Below, in pieces: positions 46,714 to 56,985 of a DNA stretch of 64,000 nucleotides; the stretch's first letter is position 1; the number at the start of each line of letters is the position of its first letter. The stretch spans positions 591,474 to 655,473 of the forward strand of contig CP051546.1 of assembly GCA_012837155.1 (NCBI GenBank). The letters run 5' to 3'. The DNA comes from Flavobacterium sp. Its GTDB lineage: Bacteria > Bacteroidota > Bacteroidia > Flavobacteriales > Flavobacteriaceae. The notes under the pieces were generated by a model that had not been told where the DNA came from, did not search any database, and saw only the letters and a list, made by a program, of their open reading frames with translations. Position numbers and translations under genes: made by a program.

Positions 46714-48177
46714 ATGATTAAAAAATTCCTTTATCTCGAATGGAAAGCTTTTATACGTTCTGCTTCTTTTGCAACTAATTTGGCAATGAAAATCCTGATG
46801 GGATTTTTGGTTCTTTATTTTACTTTGGTGTTTCTTTCATTAGGAATTGGGGCATTTTATATTTTAAAAGAGATGAAATTAGATCCTTTGGCTACAATTA
46901 ATAAATTCTTGATTTATTACTTTTTGATCGATTTAGGATTTCGTCTTTTGGCACAAAAAATTCCGATAATGAATATTAGACCACTATTGTCTTTGCCATT
47001 CAAAAAATCGACAATTGTGCATTTTTCTTTAGGAAAGACGATTTTGTCGTTTTTTAATTTTGTACACGCTTTTTTCTTTGTTCCTTTCTCGATTGTTTTG
47101 CTGATAGAAGGGTATGATGTTGTGAGTGTAATTCTGTGGTATTTAGCTATGATGGCATTGGTTTATAGCAACAATTTTCTAAACCTATTGCTGAGTAATA
47201 AGGATAAACTATTTGGTGTTTTCATTGGCATAGCAGCTATTCTTGGTGGATTTCAATATTATGGATTTTTCAATATTACTGATTATACAGTAGTGTTTTT
47301 TGACGGATTGTTTGCCTTAAAAGGGTTGTTTTTGCTTCCTGTTTTAGTGTTAATAGGCTTGTATTATTACACTTTCAATTATTTTAAAAGTGAGTTGTAT
47401 CTTGATGCAGGACTTTCGACCAAGCACGAAATTGCCAAAACCGAAGATTTGACTTGGCTGAACCAATTTGGTACTTTGGGAACTTTCCTGAAAAATGACA
47501 TCAAACTCATTAAAAGGAACAAGCGCTCAAGAAACACGATTCTAATGAGTATTTTGTTTTTATTCTACGGGCTCATTTTTTTTAATGACAGTTCACATCA
47601 GCCACCTATCATGCCTATTTTTGCTGGAATTTTCGTTTCGGGTGGATTTTTATTCACTTTCGGACAGTTTGTGCCCAGTTGGGACAGTTCGTATTATTCG
47701 TTGATGATGACACAAAATATTTCGTATAAAGGCTATTTGAGTTCAAAATGGTGGCTTATTGTAATTGCCACATTTATTTCGACGATTTTAGCTTCGTTTT
47801 ATTTGTACTATGGTGGTCAAGTTTACCTGGCCATTGTTGCTGGGGCGATTTATAATATTGGGGTCAATTCGCACTTAATTTTGCTTGGTGGAGCTTACAC
47901 AAAAACACCAATAGATTTGGCTTCGAGTAAAGGTGCTTTTGGAGATAAAAAAGCTTTTAATGTACGTACAATGCTAATTTCGTTGCCAAAATTATTGTTG
48001 CCAATTTTACTTTATTGGGCGGGTTCTGCATTGATGAATCCTAATTTAGGACTTGTATTTGTTGCTATTGCAGGCGTTTTAGGTTTTGCTTTTAGAAACA
48101 AAGTTTTTTCGATTATCGAAAAAATATACAAAACCGAGAAATACAAAACCATTGAGGCTTACAAACAAAAAGCGTAA
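46714..48177 (+). CDS. DUF5687 family ABC-2-like permease
   Basis: The 487-residue integral membrane protein starts MIKKFLYLEWKAFIRSASFA and has about twelve hydrophobic segments arranged in two halves separated by a charged loop (LKNDIKLIKRNKRSRNTILM). It belongs to DUF5687 and is accompanied by an ABC ATPase 34 bp downstream, so together they probably form an exporter. The substrate is unknown. Confidence 0.85.
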   Translation: MIKKFLYLEWKAFIRSASFATNLAMKILMGFLVLYFTLVFLSLGIGAFYILKEMKLDPLATINKFLIYYFLIDLGFRLLAQKIPIMNIRPLLSLPFKKSTIVHFSLGKTILSFFNFVHAFFFVPFSIVLLIEGYDVVSVILWYLAMMALVYSNNFLNLLLSNKDKLFGVFIGIAAILGGFQYYGFFNITDYTVVFFDGLFALKGLFLLPVLVLIGLYYYTFNYFKSELYLDAGLSTKHEIAKTEDLTWLNQFGTLGTFLKNDIKLIKRNKRSRNTILMSILFLFYGLIFFNDSSHQPPIMPIFAGIFVSGGFLFTFGQFVPSWDSSYYSLMMTQNISYKGYLSSKWWLIVIATFISTILASFYLYYGGQVYLAIVAGAIYNIGVNSHLILLGGAYTKTPIDLASSKGAFGDKKAFNVRTMLISLPKLLLPILLYWAGSALMNPNLGLVFVAIAGVLGFAFRNKVFSIIEKIYKTEKYKTIEAYKQKA

Positions 48178-48211
48178 TCAAATTAACAAACAACCGAATA
48201 AACTTATCAAA

Positions 48212-48907
48212 ATGATACAAGTAAACAATCTTTCCAAATCATACAACGGGACTACCGTATTAAAAATAGATGCTTTAGAAATTCCAAAAGGACAAAGTTT
48301 TGGTCTTGTGGGCAATAATGGCGCAGGAAAAACCACTTTTTTTAGTTTGGTTTTAGATTTAATTCAGCCGTCAACGGGGCAGGTTATCAACAACGAAATT
48401 CAAGTCAATACCAGCGAAAATTGGAAACCTTTTACAGCTTCTTTTCTTGACGAAAGTTTCCTAATAGGTTATTTAACTCCCGAAGAATATTTCTATTTCA
48501 TAGGCGATTTACGCCATCAAAACAAAGCCGATGTGGATGCTTTACTGGCCAAACACGAAGATTTTTTTAATAACGAAATTTTAAAAAACAAAAAATACCT
48601 TCGTGATTTATCAAAGGGGAATCAAAAGAAGGTGGGAATTATCGCTACCCTAATAGGCAATCCGGAGGTTGTGATTCTAGATGAACCTTTTGCAAATTTG
48701 GACCCAACAACAGTGAGCCGACTCAAAAAAATCATCAAAGAACTTGCCGAAAATCCAGAGGTTACCGTACTGGTTTCGAGCCATGATTTGCAACATACCG
48801 TTGAGGTTTGCAACCGAATTGTGGTCTTGAATAAAGGAGAAGTGGTTAGAGATATTCAAACTTCAAAGGAAACCCTACAAGAGTTAGAAACGTTTTTTGC
48901 GGTTTAA
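48212..48907 (+). CDS. ABC transporter ATP-binding protein
   Basis: The 231-residue protein starts at ATG 48212 (MIQVNNLSKSYNGTTVLKI). It has Walker A GNNGAGKTT, a degenerate Q-loop region, signature LSKGNQKKVGIIATL, Walker B VVILDEPFANLDP and H-loop SSHDLQHTVEVC. It powers the DUF5687 permease encoded just upstream and is the last gene of the PadR operon. The longer open frame upstream overlaps the permease gene and is not needed. Confidence 0.92.
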   Translation: MIQVNNLSKSYNGTTVLKIDALEIPKGQSFGLVGNNGAGKTTFFSLVLDLIQPSTGQVINNEIQVNTSENWKPFTASFLDESFLIGYLTPEEYFYFIGDLRHQNKADVDALLAKHEDFFNNEILKNKKYLRDLSKGNQKKVGIIATLIGNPEVVILDEPFANLDPTTVSRLKKIIKELAENPEVTVLVSSHDLQHTVEVCNRIVVLNKGEVVRDIQTSKETLQELETFFAV

Positions 48908-48994
48908 ATTTCTATATTTCAAAAAGAAACGTATTTTTACCAGTCATTATACTAAAAATCTTTTTTGAAAGTTAAATGATTAAAAAGTTTGCCA

Positions 48995-51623
48995 TTGAAA
49001 ACGACCATATATAAATACGCATTTATTTTAGGATTATTGCTTTTTTTGATAGCTTGTTCTACTAGTAAAGATACTTTTTTGGCTAGAAACTCCCATGCAC
49101 TTAGTACAAAATACAATATTTTATTTAATGGACAAATAGGTTTAGATAAAGGAATAGAAGCAATTAAGACGGGTAGCAAAGACAATTTTTGGAAACGATT
49201 GCCTATCGAAAAAATGCAAATTAGTGATGATTTTGCTGTGGGCGAAAAATCGAAAAATAGTGATTTTGAACTTGCAGAAACCAAAGCCACCAAAGCCATT
49301 CAAAAGCACTCGATGAACATTGGTGGAAGAGAAAGAAATAGTCAAATAGATGAAGCTTATTTGTTGCTTGGCAAGGCTCGGTATTATGACCAAAGATTTA
49401 TTCCAGCCTTAGATGCCTTTAATTATATATTGTATAAATATCCTAACAGCAGCAAGATTTATGAAGCCAAAATTTGGCGTGAAAAAACCAATATGCGTTT
49501 AGGAAACGATGATCAAGCGATAAAAAACATAAGCAAACTCTTAGACGAAAAAAAACTTAAAAAACAAGTTGTTGCTGATGCCAATGCCCTACTTTCGGAA
49601 GCATTTTTAAATCTTGAAGAAACGGATAGTGCTATTTCAAAATTAAAAATTGCCGAGAAACACACAAAAATAAATTTAGAAAGAGCTAGGTATCGTTTTA
49701 TTCTTGGGCAATTGTATCAGGAAAAAGGAGTAAAGGATAGTGCTGCCTATTGTTATCAATCGGTAATTGATATGAACAGGAAATCCAGCAGAGATTACGT
49801 TATTCAAGCGTATGCAAAAAAAGCGCAGTTGTTTGATTATCAAAAAGACAATCCCGATTCTTTTGTAAAAAAATTCGAAAAATTGATAGCAGACAGGGAA
49901 AACAGACCTTTTTTAGACGTTATTTACTATGAAATGGGAGTGTTTTATGACAAACGCAACGATCAAAAACAAGCATTACATTTTTATAATTTGTCTTTAA
50001 AAAAGAAATCGACCGATCTTTATTTATTAGCATCAAATTATAGAAATTTAGGAAATATGTATTTTAAAAGTGCCGACTATCCTATTGCGGCAAAGTATTA
50101 TGATAGTACATTAGTTCATCTCGACGTTAAAACTAGAGAGTACATCCATATTAAAAAAGTTCGAAAAGATTTAGATGAGGTTATCGAGTATGAAGCTGTC
50201 GCTAAAAGAAACGATAGTATATTAAACGTGGTTTCGTTGTCAGAATCAGACAGGATTTTATATTTCGAAAATCAGATTGTTAGACTAAAAAAGGGAGATA
50301 ACGATAAAAAAATTGCCCAAGAAAAGCAAAAATCTATTCTTGAAAACATCGATAGATTCAATAAAATAGGTTCTGACGATGCTGTGATTAACACTCCAGT
50401 TTCAGGAAAAGCAGCAAAAAACCAGGAATTGTTCCGCCTTCATTTACAGATGCTTCTCTAAAATCAGCGACAAATGTTTTTTATTTTTATAATCCATCAA
50501 CCGTTGCTTTTGGAAAATTAGAATTTAAAAAAATATGGGGAAATAGATCTTCGACCGGCTATTGGAGGTTGCCAAATAGCGGAATCAATGTAGATAAGAA
50601 TGCCAATGACACAATAAATAGTCCTCAATCGACAGAGAAAAATAAATTAGCGCATGCTCAAATAAACGAAGCCTATACTGCTGATTATTATATAAAACAG
50701 CTTCCAAAGACACAAGCTGAAATAGACAGTATTAGCAAGGAGCGCAATTTTGCCGATTATCAACTCGGAATTATTACAAAGAAAAGTTCAAGGAATATGC
50801 ATTGGCTAGCAACAAACTAGAGCAATTATTAGCACACCATCCAGAAGAAAAATTAGTGCTTCCTTCGATGTATAATTTGTATAAAATTTATCAGATTACC
50901 AATAATGCCAAGGCAGAAGAGATGAAAACTAAGATTTCTACTCAATTTCCAAATTCTCGTTATGCACAAATTATCAATAACACAAATGCTGGCGAAGGTT
51001 CCTCAATTGAAACCCCTGATGATGTATATAATAAATGGTATAAATTATACCAAGACGAGCAATTTACCTTAGTATTAGGAAAAATGGATGAGTTAATTAT
51101 TCAATATACCGGAGATGAAATTGTTCCAAAATTTGAATTATTGAAAGTCAACACCATCGGAAAGCTTCAAGGATTAGAAGCGTATAAAAAAGCGATGCAA
51201 AATGTGGCCGATAATTATCCGAATAGTGAAGAAGGTAAAAGCGCTCAGGATATTTTGACGACACAAATTCCAGTATTAGAAAAAATCGATTTTAATGAAG
51301 TTGACACCAAAAAATGGAAAATTCTTTATAAAATTCCAGCTTTAGATGATAAAATTGTAAATGCATTTAAAGACAAATTCAACAAATTTATTACAACAGA
51401 AGATCATAAAACAGTATCTTACTCTTGTGATAATTACACAGAAAAAGAACGTTTTATTACCGTTCATGGAATAAATTCAGAAGAATATGCGAAAACTATC
51501 GTCCAGATATTAAATGAAAAATATAAGGTTACTGAACCGGCAATTATAATTACGGATGAAAACTACAAAGTAGTTCAAATTATGAAAAACCTAGAAGCGT
51601 ACCGAGCACCAAAAAAGCTGTAA
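48995..51623 (+). CDS. sprE: Type IX secretion/gliding lipoprotein SprE (PorW) (frameshifted twice as read)
   Basis: The start is TTG 48995 or 48989 (MKTTIYKYAFILGLLLFLIAC), a lipoprotein signal with lipobox LIAC. TPR repeats follow (for example AYLLLGKARYYDQRFIPALDAFNYILYKYPNS, SNYRNLGNMYFKSADYPIAAKYYDSTL). The frame breaks at about 50421-50423 (continuing TVPPSFTDASLKS in effect) and at about 50774-50775 (continuing EKFKEYALASNKLEQLL); each is one lost base. Repaired length is about 876 residues, as expected for SprE. It supports secretion of surface adhesins and gliding, like gldA elsewhere in the window. The bactofilin gene begins 3 bp after it. Confidence 0.85.
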
Positions 51624-51626
51624 ACC

Positions 51627-52034
51627 ATGTTTGATTCAAAACCAACGAAATACACCGAACTTTTAGGAAAGACAAATAGAATTGTTGAAGGAACAATTAT
51701 TAAGGGCGATATTATTTCTCAAGCTGACTTTAGGCTTGACGGGGAATTAAAAGGAAATTTTCAATCTACAGGAAAAATAGTAATTGGACCAACAGGTAGT
51801 GTTACAGGAGATATTATCTGCAAAAATGCAGATATTGAAGGGAAATTTGATGGCAAGATTCAAGTTGCTGAAATACTCAACGTAAAATCAAAGGCAAGCA
51901 TTCACGGAGAAGTAACCGTAGGGAAATTATCCGTAGAACCAGGAGCCGATTTTAGTGCTTCTTGTATCATGAAGACCAATATAAAAACCCCTATTGCAAA
52001 TGAAGGACAACCAAAACCCGAAGAAGCAAACTAA
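51627..52034 (+). CDS. Bactofilin (polymer-forming cytoskeletal protein)
   Basis: The 135-residue protein has the repetitive beta-helix pattern of bactofilins: IIKGDIISQADFRLDGELKG, GKIVIGPTGSVTGDIICKNA, DIEGKFDGKIQVAEILNV. It polymerises without nucleotide to form membrane-associated filaments. It is squeezed between sprE (3-bp gap) and the ATP synthase accessory gene, which it overlaps, an arrangement that appears common in this group. Its C-terminal tail is short and disordered. Confidence 0.9.
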   Translation: MFDSKPTKYTELLGKTNRIVEGTIIKGDIISQADFRLDGELKGNFQSTGKIVIGPTGSVTGDIICKNADIEGKFDGKIQVAEILNVKSKASIHGEVTVGKLSVEPGADFSASCIMKTNIKTPIANEGQPKPEEAN

Positions 52035-52233
52035 TAATAAGTGGCTCGCCTTTATTAACATTCCCATACAAATGGGAGCAATCATTTTCTTATGCTCTTA
52101 TTTAGGAAATGAGCTAGACGAAAATTATCCTAATTCGCACAATGTCTTTGTAAAAATAGCGACATTAATAGGAGTTGCACTTGCGTTTTATAACCTCAAT
52201 AGACAGCTAAAAGACATTAATAAATCTTCATAA
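52000..52233 (+). CDS. AtpZ/AtpI-family ATP synthase accessory protein
   Basis: The protein of about 77 residues starts MKDNQNPKKQTNNKWLAFIN at ATG 52000 (ATG 51994 is also in frame), overlapping the bactofilin end. It has two membrane segments (IPIQMGAIIFLCSYLGNEL; VKIATLIGVALAFYNL) as in AtpZ/AtpI proteins, which help c-ring assembly and ion handling. Its location ahead of the atp genes supports the call. Confidence 0.8.
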   Translation: MKDNQNPKKQTNNKWLAFINIPIQMGAIIFLCSYLGNELDENYPNSHNVFVKIATLIGVALAFYNLNRQLKDINKSS

Positions 52234-52240
52234 ACCCAAA

Positions 52241-52639
52241 ATGAATTTAAAAAAACACCAACCATTACTTGAAGTTTTAGTAATTTCGATTTTAGGGTAT
52301 CTCATACACAAACTATTTTTTTTCCTGAATAAAAGCAATGCAAACTTTCAAAACTTTCATTTTTCAATAGAAATCATTTACGGATTTTTCTTTATTTGTT
52401 CGGTATTTATCATTCTTATTCTTATTAGGGTAAAGGAAAAAAACATCGATAGTGTAGGACATACTTTTTTATTAGTAACCTGTATAAAAATAGCGGTTTC
52501 TTACACGGTTTTAGGGCCTATTTTACATTCGGGAAATTTTAATGTTAGTATCGAAAAAATGAATTTCTTTGTCATATTCGCATTGTTTTTAACAATAGAA
52601 ACTGTTGTAACTATCAGGATTTTAAATGATAAGCGATAA
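52241..52639 (+). CDS. Membrane protein at the head of the atp operon
   Basis: The 132-residue protein starts MNLKKHQPLLEVLVISILGY and has four membrane helices (including FSIEIIYGFFFICSVFIILILI and FFVIFALFLTIETVVTIRIL). It takes the place where an atpI-like gene is expected, 7 bp after AtpZ/I, but no signature is obvious. The function is unknown; it is probably an ATP synthase accessory factor. Confidence 0.65.
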   Translation: MNLKKHQPLLEVLVISILGYLIHKLFFFLNKSNANFQNFHFSIEIIYGFFFICSVFIILILIRVKEKNIDSVGHTFLLVTCIKIAVSYTVLGPILHSGNFNVSIEKMNFFVIFALFLTIETVVTIRILNDKR

Positions 52640-52686
52640 ATAGTATTTAAAACGCCAATTTTGCTAATTTTTTTTATTTATTAATT

Positions 52687-52715
52687 TTGGCATATTAATT
52701 TAAAATGTACCTTTG
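52687..52715 (+). promoter_or_regulatory. atpB: atpB operon promoter
   Basis: TTG at 52687-52689, an 18-bp spacer and TACCTTTG at 52708-52715 fit the consensus very well; atpB starts at 52757. Confidence 0.75.
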
Positions 52716-52756
52716 CAGCCAATTTCAGAAAGTAAAAATTAAGACAATTAACAGTT

Positions 52757-53899
52757 ATGGTGATTTCAAACAAACCACTTCAATTTATAATAGCAATTTT
52801 AATAGCGTGTCTCCCAGTATTTGGTTTTGCAAATAATCCATCGGAAAGCACACCAGTACAAACTGAAACAACTGCCGTTGCAAACGAAATTACTCCAGAA
52901 GCTGCGGGAGAATCTTCGGAAATCAAAGAACAAATAAAAGAAGTAATTGGTCATCACGTTCTTGATGGTCACGAATTTTCAATTTTTTCAGATTCAGAAA
53001 CAGGAGCTCACTACGGTTTTCCTTTGCCAATTATTCTTTGGGATAACGGAGTTCAATTTTTCTCATCTTCAAAATTTGAACATGGAGAAGCAGTTGCCGA
53101 ATCGAACGGGAACTATTACGTATTACACCACGAAAAAATATACAAAACAGATGCTAAAGGAACCTTAACAGGAGAAGAGCATAATCCAACAAACGCCCAA
53201 CCAATAGATTTATCAATTACAAAAGGGGTATTGACCATTATGGTTGTGGCAATGCTGATGTTTTTATTGTTTACTAGTTTAGCAAAATCGTATGCAAAAA
53301 ACGGCGGAATTTCTGCTGGTTTTGGTAGACTTTTCGAACCAATTGTATTGTATATTCGTGACGAAATTGCCATTCCAAACATTGGCGAAAAGCACTATAA
53401 AAAATACATGAGTTATTTATTGACCATCTTTTTCTTTGTATGGTTCTTAAATATTTTTGGTTTAACACCACTAGGAATCAACGTTACAGGAAATATTGCG
53501 ATTACTTTTGGACTTGCAATAATCACGTTTATAATTACAAATACTACCGCAAATAAAAATTATTGGGGACACATTTTCTGGATGCCAGGAGTACCAGTTC
53601 CAATGAAAATTATTTTGGCTCCAATAGAACTTTTAGGGGTATTTATTAAGCCATTCGCCTTAATGATACGTTTATATGCCAATATTTTTGCGGGACATAT
53701 TGTATTGATGAGTTTAATTGGTTTGATGTTTATATTCAAAAATTGGTTGGGAAGTAGTTTGTCATTTATGTTGTCATTCGCTATTTCAACTATCGAAATA
53801 TTAGTTGCCTTATTGCAGGCTTATATTTTCACAATGTTGTCGGCATTGTATTTTGGATCGGCAGTTGAGGAGCATCATCACGAAGAAGCTCATCATTAA
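52757..53899 (+). CDS. atpB: ATP synthase F0 subunit a
   Basis: The 380-residue protein is unusually long because of an N-terminal signal-like segment (MVISNKPLQFIIAILIACLP) and a periplasmic extension of about 130 residues before the first core helix. The core carries the essential arginine in FALMIRLYANIFAGH and the last helices EILVALLQAYIFTMLSALYFG. The C terminus is a His-rich tail (EEHHHEEAHH). It conducts protons or sodium to the c-ring. Such extended subunits a are typical of Bacteroidota. The gene has its own promoter. Confidence 0.95.
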   Translation: MVISNKPLQFIIAILIACLPVFGFANNPSESTPVQTETTAVANEITPEAAGESSEIKEQIKEVIGHHVLDGHEFSIFSDSETGAHYGFPLPIILWDNGVQFFSSSKFEHGEAVAESNGNYYVLHHEKIYKTDAKGTLTGEEHNPTNAQPIDLSITKGVLTIMVVAMLMFLLFTSLAKSYAKNGGISAGFGRLFEPIVLYIRDEIAIPNIGEKHYKKYMSYLLTIFFFVWFLNIFGLTPLGINVTGNIAITFGLAIITFIITNTTANKNYWGHIFWMPGVPVPMKIILAPIELLGVFIKPFALMIRLYANIFAGHIVLMSLIGLMFIFKNWLGSSLSFMLSFAISTIEILVALLQAYIFTMLSALYFGSAVEEHHHEEAHH

Positions 53900-53999
53900 T
53901 AAGTTGGAAATTAGAAATACGAAGTTAGAAATGAATTCTAACCTCTAAATTCTAACCTCTGACCTTAAATTGAATGTTTAATTTTTAATACATATTTTT

Positions 54000-54194
54000 A
54001 TGGAAATTCCTAAAATCGTTGGAGCAGGATTAGTAGTTATTGGAGCAGGTATTGGTATTGGTAGAATCGGTGGTTCTGCAATGGATGCAATCGCTCGTCA
54101 ACCAGAAGCTACTGGAAAAATTCAAACAGCTATGCTTATTGCAGCTGCGCTTATTGAAGGTATTGGTTTCGCAGCTTTGTTTGCAGTAAACTAA
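54000..54194 (+). CDS. atpE: ATP synthase F0 subunit c
   Basis: The 64-residue hairpin of two helices has a GAGIGIGRIGG glycine motif in the first and the ion-binding glutamate in ALIEGIGFAALF in the second. RQPEATGKIQ forms the polar loop. There are no extra sodium-coordinating residues that I can identify with certainty, so proton coupling is assumed. A terminator-like hairpin follows, which may raise its level relative to downstream subunits. Confidence 0.95.
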   Translation: MEIPKIVGAGLVVIGAGIGIGRIGGSAMDAIARQPEATGKIQTAMLIAAALIEGIGFAALFAVN

Positions 54195-54201
54195 AAAAAA
54201 A

Positions 54202-54236
54202 CAAAAAGCTGTAACGGTTGGTTGCAGCTTTTGTTT
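54202..54236 (+). terminator. Hairpin between atpE and atpF
   Basis: AAAAGCTG (54204-54211) pairs with CAGCTTTT (54225-54232), followed by GTTTCTT. Inside the operon it probably acts as a partial terminator or an mRNA stabiliser for the abundant atpE message. Confidence 0.6.
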
Positions 54237-54274
54237 CTTAAATTAAATTAAAAGAGTACAATTAAAAATATACT

Positions 54275-54775
54275 ATGGAAAAGTTAATAAGTGATTTTTC
54301 GTTTGGATTATTCATCTGGCAAACAATAATTTTTGTAGGATTGGTTTTGTTATTGAAAAAATTTGCATGGAAACCAATTCTTGATGCCGTTAACGAAAGA
54401 GAAGAAGGAATTAAAAATGCTTTACTTTCTGCTGACAACGCTAGAAAGGAAATGCAAAATCTTCAAGCAGACAACCAACGTATTTTGCAAGAAGCAAGAT
54501 TAGAGCGCGATGCCTTGTTGAAAGATGCGCGTGAAATGAAGGATAAGATGGTGGCCGATGCTAAAAATGAAGCTCAAGCTCAAGGTCTAAAAATGATCGA
54601 ACAAGCAAAAGCAGCAATCGAAAGCGAAAAGAATGCAGCTATGGCAGAATTAAGAGCACAAGTTTCTAATTTGTCAATCGAAATTGCCGAGAAATTATTA
54701 AAAGAGGAACTTTCTAACAAGGAATCTCAAGTAAAATTGGTTGAGAAAATGTTAGGTGACGCTAAATTAAACTAA
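54275..54775 (+). CDS. atpF: ATP synthase F0 subunit b
   Basis: The 166-residue protein has a single N-terminal membrane helix (FGLFIWQTIIFVGLVLLLKKFAW). A long charged coiled coil follows (DNARKEMQNLQADNQRILQEARLERDALL onward), the peripheral stalk that holds F1. atpH starts 1 bp after its stop. Confidence 0.95.
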   Translation: MEKLISDFSFGLFIWQTIIFVGLVLLLKKFAWKPILDAVNEREEGIKNALLSADNARKEMQNLQADNQRILQEARLERDALLKDAREMKDKMVADAKNEAQAQGLKMIEQAKAAIESEKNAAMAELRAQVSNLSIEIAEKLLKEELSNKESQVKLVEKMLGDAKLN

Positions 54776-54776
54776 T

Positions 54777-55310
54777 ATGGCAAGTACAAGAGCAGCAATT
54801 CGTTACGCAAAAGCAATTTTAGAAATAGCAGCTTCAAAAGTTGTCGCTACTGAAGTTAGTAATGATATGTCGTTAATCGCTTCGACTATAAAAAGCAACC
54901 CTGAATTGAGTGCCTTTATTCAAAGCCCAACAATTAAAGTTGAGGTTAAGGAGAACGCACTATTAGAGGTTTTTGCTCATGCGAATGCAGTAACAAAAAG
55001 TTTATTTCATCTCTTGTTTGAGAACAAAAGATTTGAAATTCTAGAAGCAATTGCATTAGAATACAACAAATTGTTTGACCTTATGAATGGTGTTGAAGTA
55101 GCTAAAGTTACGACAGCCATTCCAATGGATGCTGCATTAGAGACGAAGGTTTTAGCTAAGATAGCCAGCTTTTCAAACAAAAAAATTACCATTGAAAACA
55201 CGGTAGATACTTCCATTATTGGAGGATTTATTTTAAGAATAGGCGACAAGCAATACAATGCCTCTGTTGCAAACAGATTACAAGTATTAAAAAGAGAATT
55301 AAGTAACTAG
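54777..55310 (+). CDS. atpH: ATP synthase F1 subunit delta
   Basis: The 177-residue protein starts MASTRAAIRYAKAILEIAA, the family's N-terminal pattern. FHLLFENKRFEILEAIALEYN lies mid-protein, and IIGGFILRIGDKQYNASVANRLQVLKREL at the C terminus. It links the b stalk to the alpha3beta3 head. Confidence 0.95.
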   Translation: MASTRAAIRYAKAILEIAASKVVATEVSNDMSLIASTIKSNPELSAFIQSPTIKVEVKENALLEVFAHANAVTKSLFHLLFENKRFEILEAIALEYNKLFDLMNGVEVAKVTTAIPMDAALETKVLAKIASFSNKKITIENTVDTSIIGGFILRIGDKQYNASVANRLQVLKRELSN

Positions 55311-55326
55311 TTATTTATAAATAATT

Positions 55327-56904
55327 ATGGCGGAAATTAAACCTGCTGAGATTTCAGCAATATTAAAAAAGCAAGTAGAAGGTTTTGAATCTGGTGCTAC
55401 ATTAGAAGAAGTAGGTTCTGTACTTCAAGTTGGAGATGGAATTGCTCGTGTTTATGGACTTTCTAATGTTCAATACGGGGAACTTGTAGAATTTGATAAC
55501 GGACTTGAAGGAATCGTTTTGAATCTTGAAGAAGACAATGTTGGGGTGGTACTTTTAGGCCCGTCAACAGGAATCAAAGAAGGTTCGACTGCAAAAAGAA
55601 CACAACGTATTGCTTCTCTAAAAACAGGAGAAGGAATGGTAGGTCGTGTAGTAAACACACTTGGTTTTCCAATTGATGGAAAAGGACCAATTACAGGCGA
55701 ATTATTCGAAATGCCTTTAGAAAGAAAAGCGCCTGGAGTTATCTTCCGTCAGCCAGTTACCGAACCTTTACAAACGGGGATTAAAGCAGTAGATGCTATG
55801 ATTCCAGTAGGTCGTGGTCAACGTGAGTTGGTTATTGGTGACCGTCAAACAGGTAAATCTACCGTTTGTATCGATACTATCTTAAATCAAAAAGAATTTT
55901 ACGATGCAGGAAAACCTGTATTTTGTATCTATGTTGCCATTGGACAAAAAGCATCAACTGTAGCAGGAATTGCAAAAATGTTAGAAGAAAAAGGCGCTAT
56001 GGCTTATACAGTTATTGTAGCAGCTAACGCTTCTGATCCAGCACCAATGCAAGTTTATGCCCCTATGGCTGGAGCTGCAATTGGAGAATATTTTAGAGAT
56101 TCTGGTCGTCCAGCTTTGATTGTTTATGATGATTTATCAAAACAAGCGGTGGCGTATCGTGAAGTTTCTCTTTTATTAAGAAGACCACCGGGACGTGAAG
56201 CCTATCCTGGAGACGTTTTTTACTTGCACTCTCGTTTATTAGAAAGAGCTTGTAAAGTAATTGCTGACGATGGAATTGCAAAAAACATGAACGATTTACC
56301 AGATTCATTGAAAGGAATCGTAAAAGGAGGTGGTTCGTTAACGGCTTTGCCAATTATCGAGACTCAAGCGGGAGACGTTTCTGCATACATCCCAACAAAC
56401 GTAATTTCGATTACTGATGGTCAGATTTTCTTGGATGGAGATTTGTTTAATTCAGGGGTTCGTCCAGCGATTAACGTAGGTATTTCGGTATCGCGTGTGG
56501 GTGGAAATGCTCAAATTAAATCGATGAAAAAAGTAGCAGGAACTTTAAAATTAGACCAAGCGCAATACCGCGAATTAGAAGCGTTTGCTAAATTTGGGTC
56601 TGACTTAGATGCCGTTACTTTAAACGTAATCGAAAAAGGAAAAAGAAACGTTGAGATTTTGAAACAAAACTTGAATGACCCTTATACTGTTGAAGATCAA
56701 ACAGCAATTATCTATGCAGGTTCTAAAAACTTGTTAAGAAACGTTCCTGTTGATAAAGTAAAAGAATTCGAAAAAGAGTACTTAGAATACTTAAACAACA
56801 AAAACAGAGCAACTCTTGATGCATTGAAAGCAGGTAAATTAACTGACGAAATCACAGATGTTCTTGAAGCAGTTGCAAAAGAAGTTTCAGCGAAATATAA
56901 TTAA
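55327..56904 (+). CDS. atpA: ATP synthase F1 subunit alpha
   Basis: The 525-residue protein has P-loop GDRQTGKST (about 174-182), [54 protein letters not shown], and [39 protein letters not shown]. It forms the non-catalytic nucleotide sites. It is intact. Confidence 0.97.
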   Translation: MAEIKPAEISAILKKQVEGFESGATLEEVGSVLQVGDGIARVYGLSNVQYGELVEFDNGLEGIVLNLEEDNVGVVLLGPSTGIKEGSTAKRTQRIASLKTGEGMVGRVVNTLGFPIDGKGPITGELFEMPLERKAPGVIFRQPVTEPLQTGIKAVDAMIPVGRGQRELVIGDRQTGKSTVCIDTILNQKEFYDAGKPVFCIYVAIGQKASTVAGIAKMLEEKGAMAYTVIVAANASDPAPMQVYAPMAGAAIGEYFRDSGRPALIVYDDLSKQAVAYREVSLLLRRPPGREAYPGDVFYLHSRLLERACKVIADDGIAKNMNDLPDSLKGIVKGGGSLTALPIIETQAGDVSAYIPTNVISITDGQIFLDGDLFNSGVRPAINVGISVSRVGGNAQIKSMKKVAGTLKLDQAQYRELEAFAKFGSDLDAVTLNVIEKGKRNVEILKQNLNDPYTVEDQTAIIYAGSKNLLRNVPVDKVKEFEKEYLEYLNNKNRATLDALKAGKLTDEITDVLEAVAKEVSAKYN

Positions 56905-56985
56905 GACAGAAGTTAGAAGCTGGAAGTAGGAAGTTAAAATCTTACTCCCATCTTCCATCTTCAAACTCCTAACTTTTACAAAAAA
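56905..56985. repeat. atpA-atpG spacer with imperfect inverted repeat
   Basis: AGTTAGAAGCTGGAAGTAGG and CCCATCTTCCATCTTC...CTAACTTTT are roughly inverse, giving a hairpin across the spacer. It resembles other low-complexity spacers in this genome (for example 53900-53960). Confidence 0.4.
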
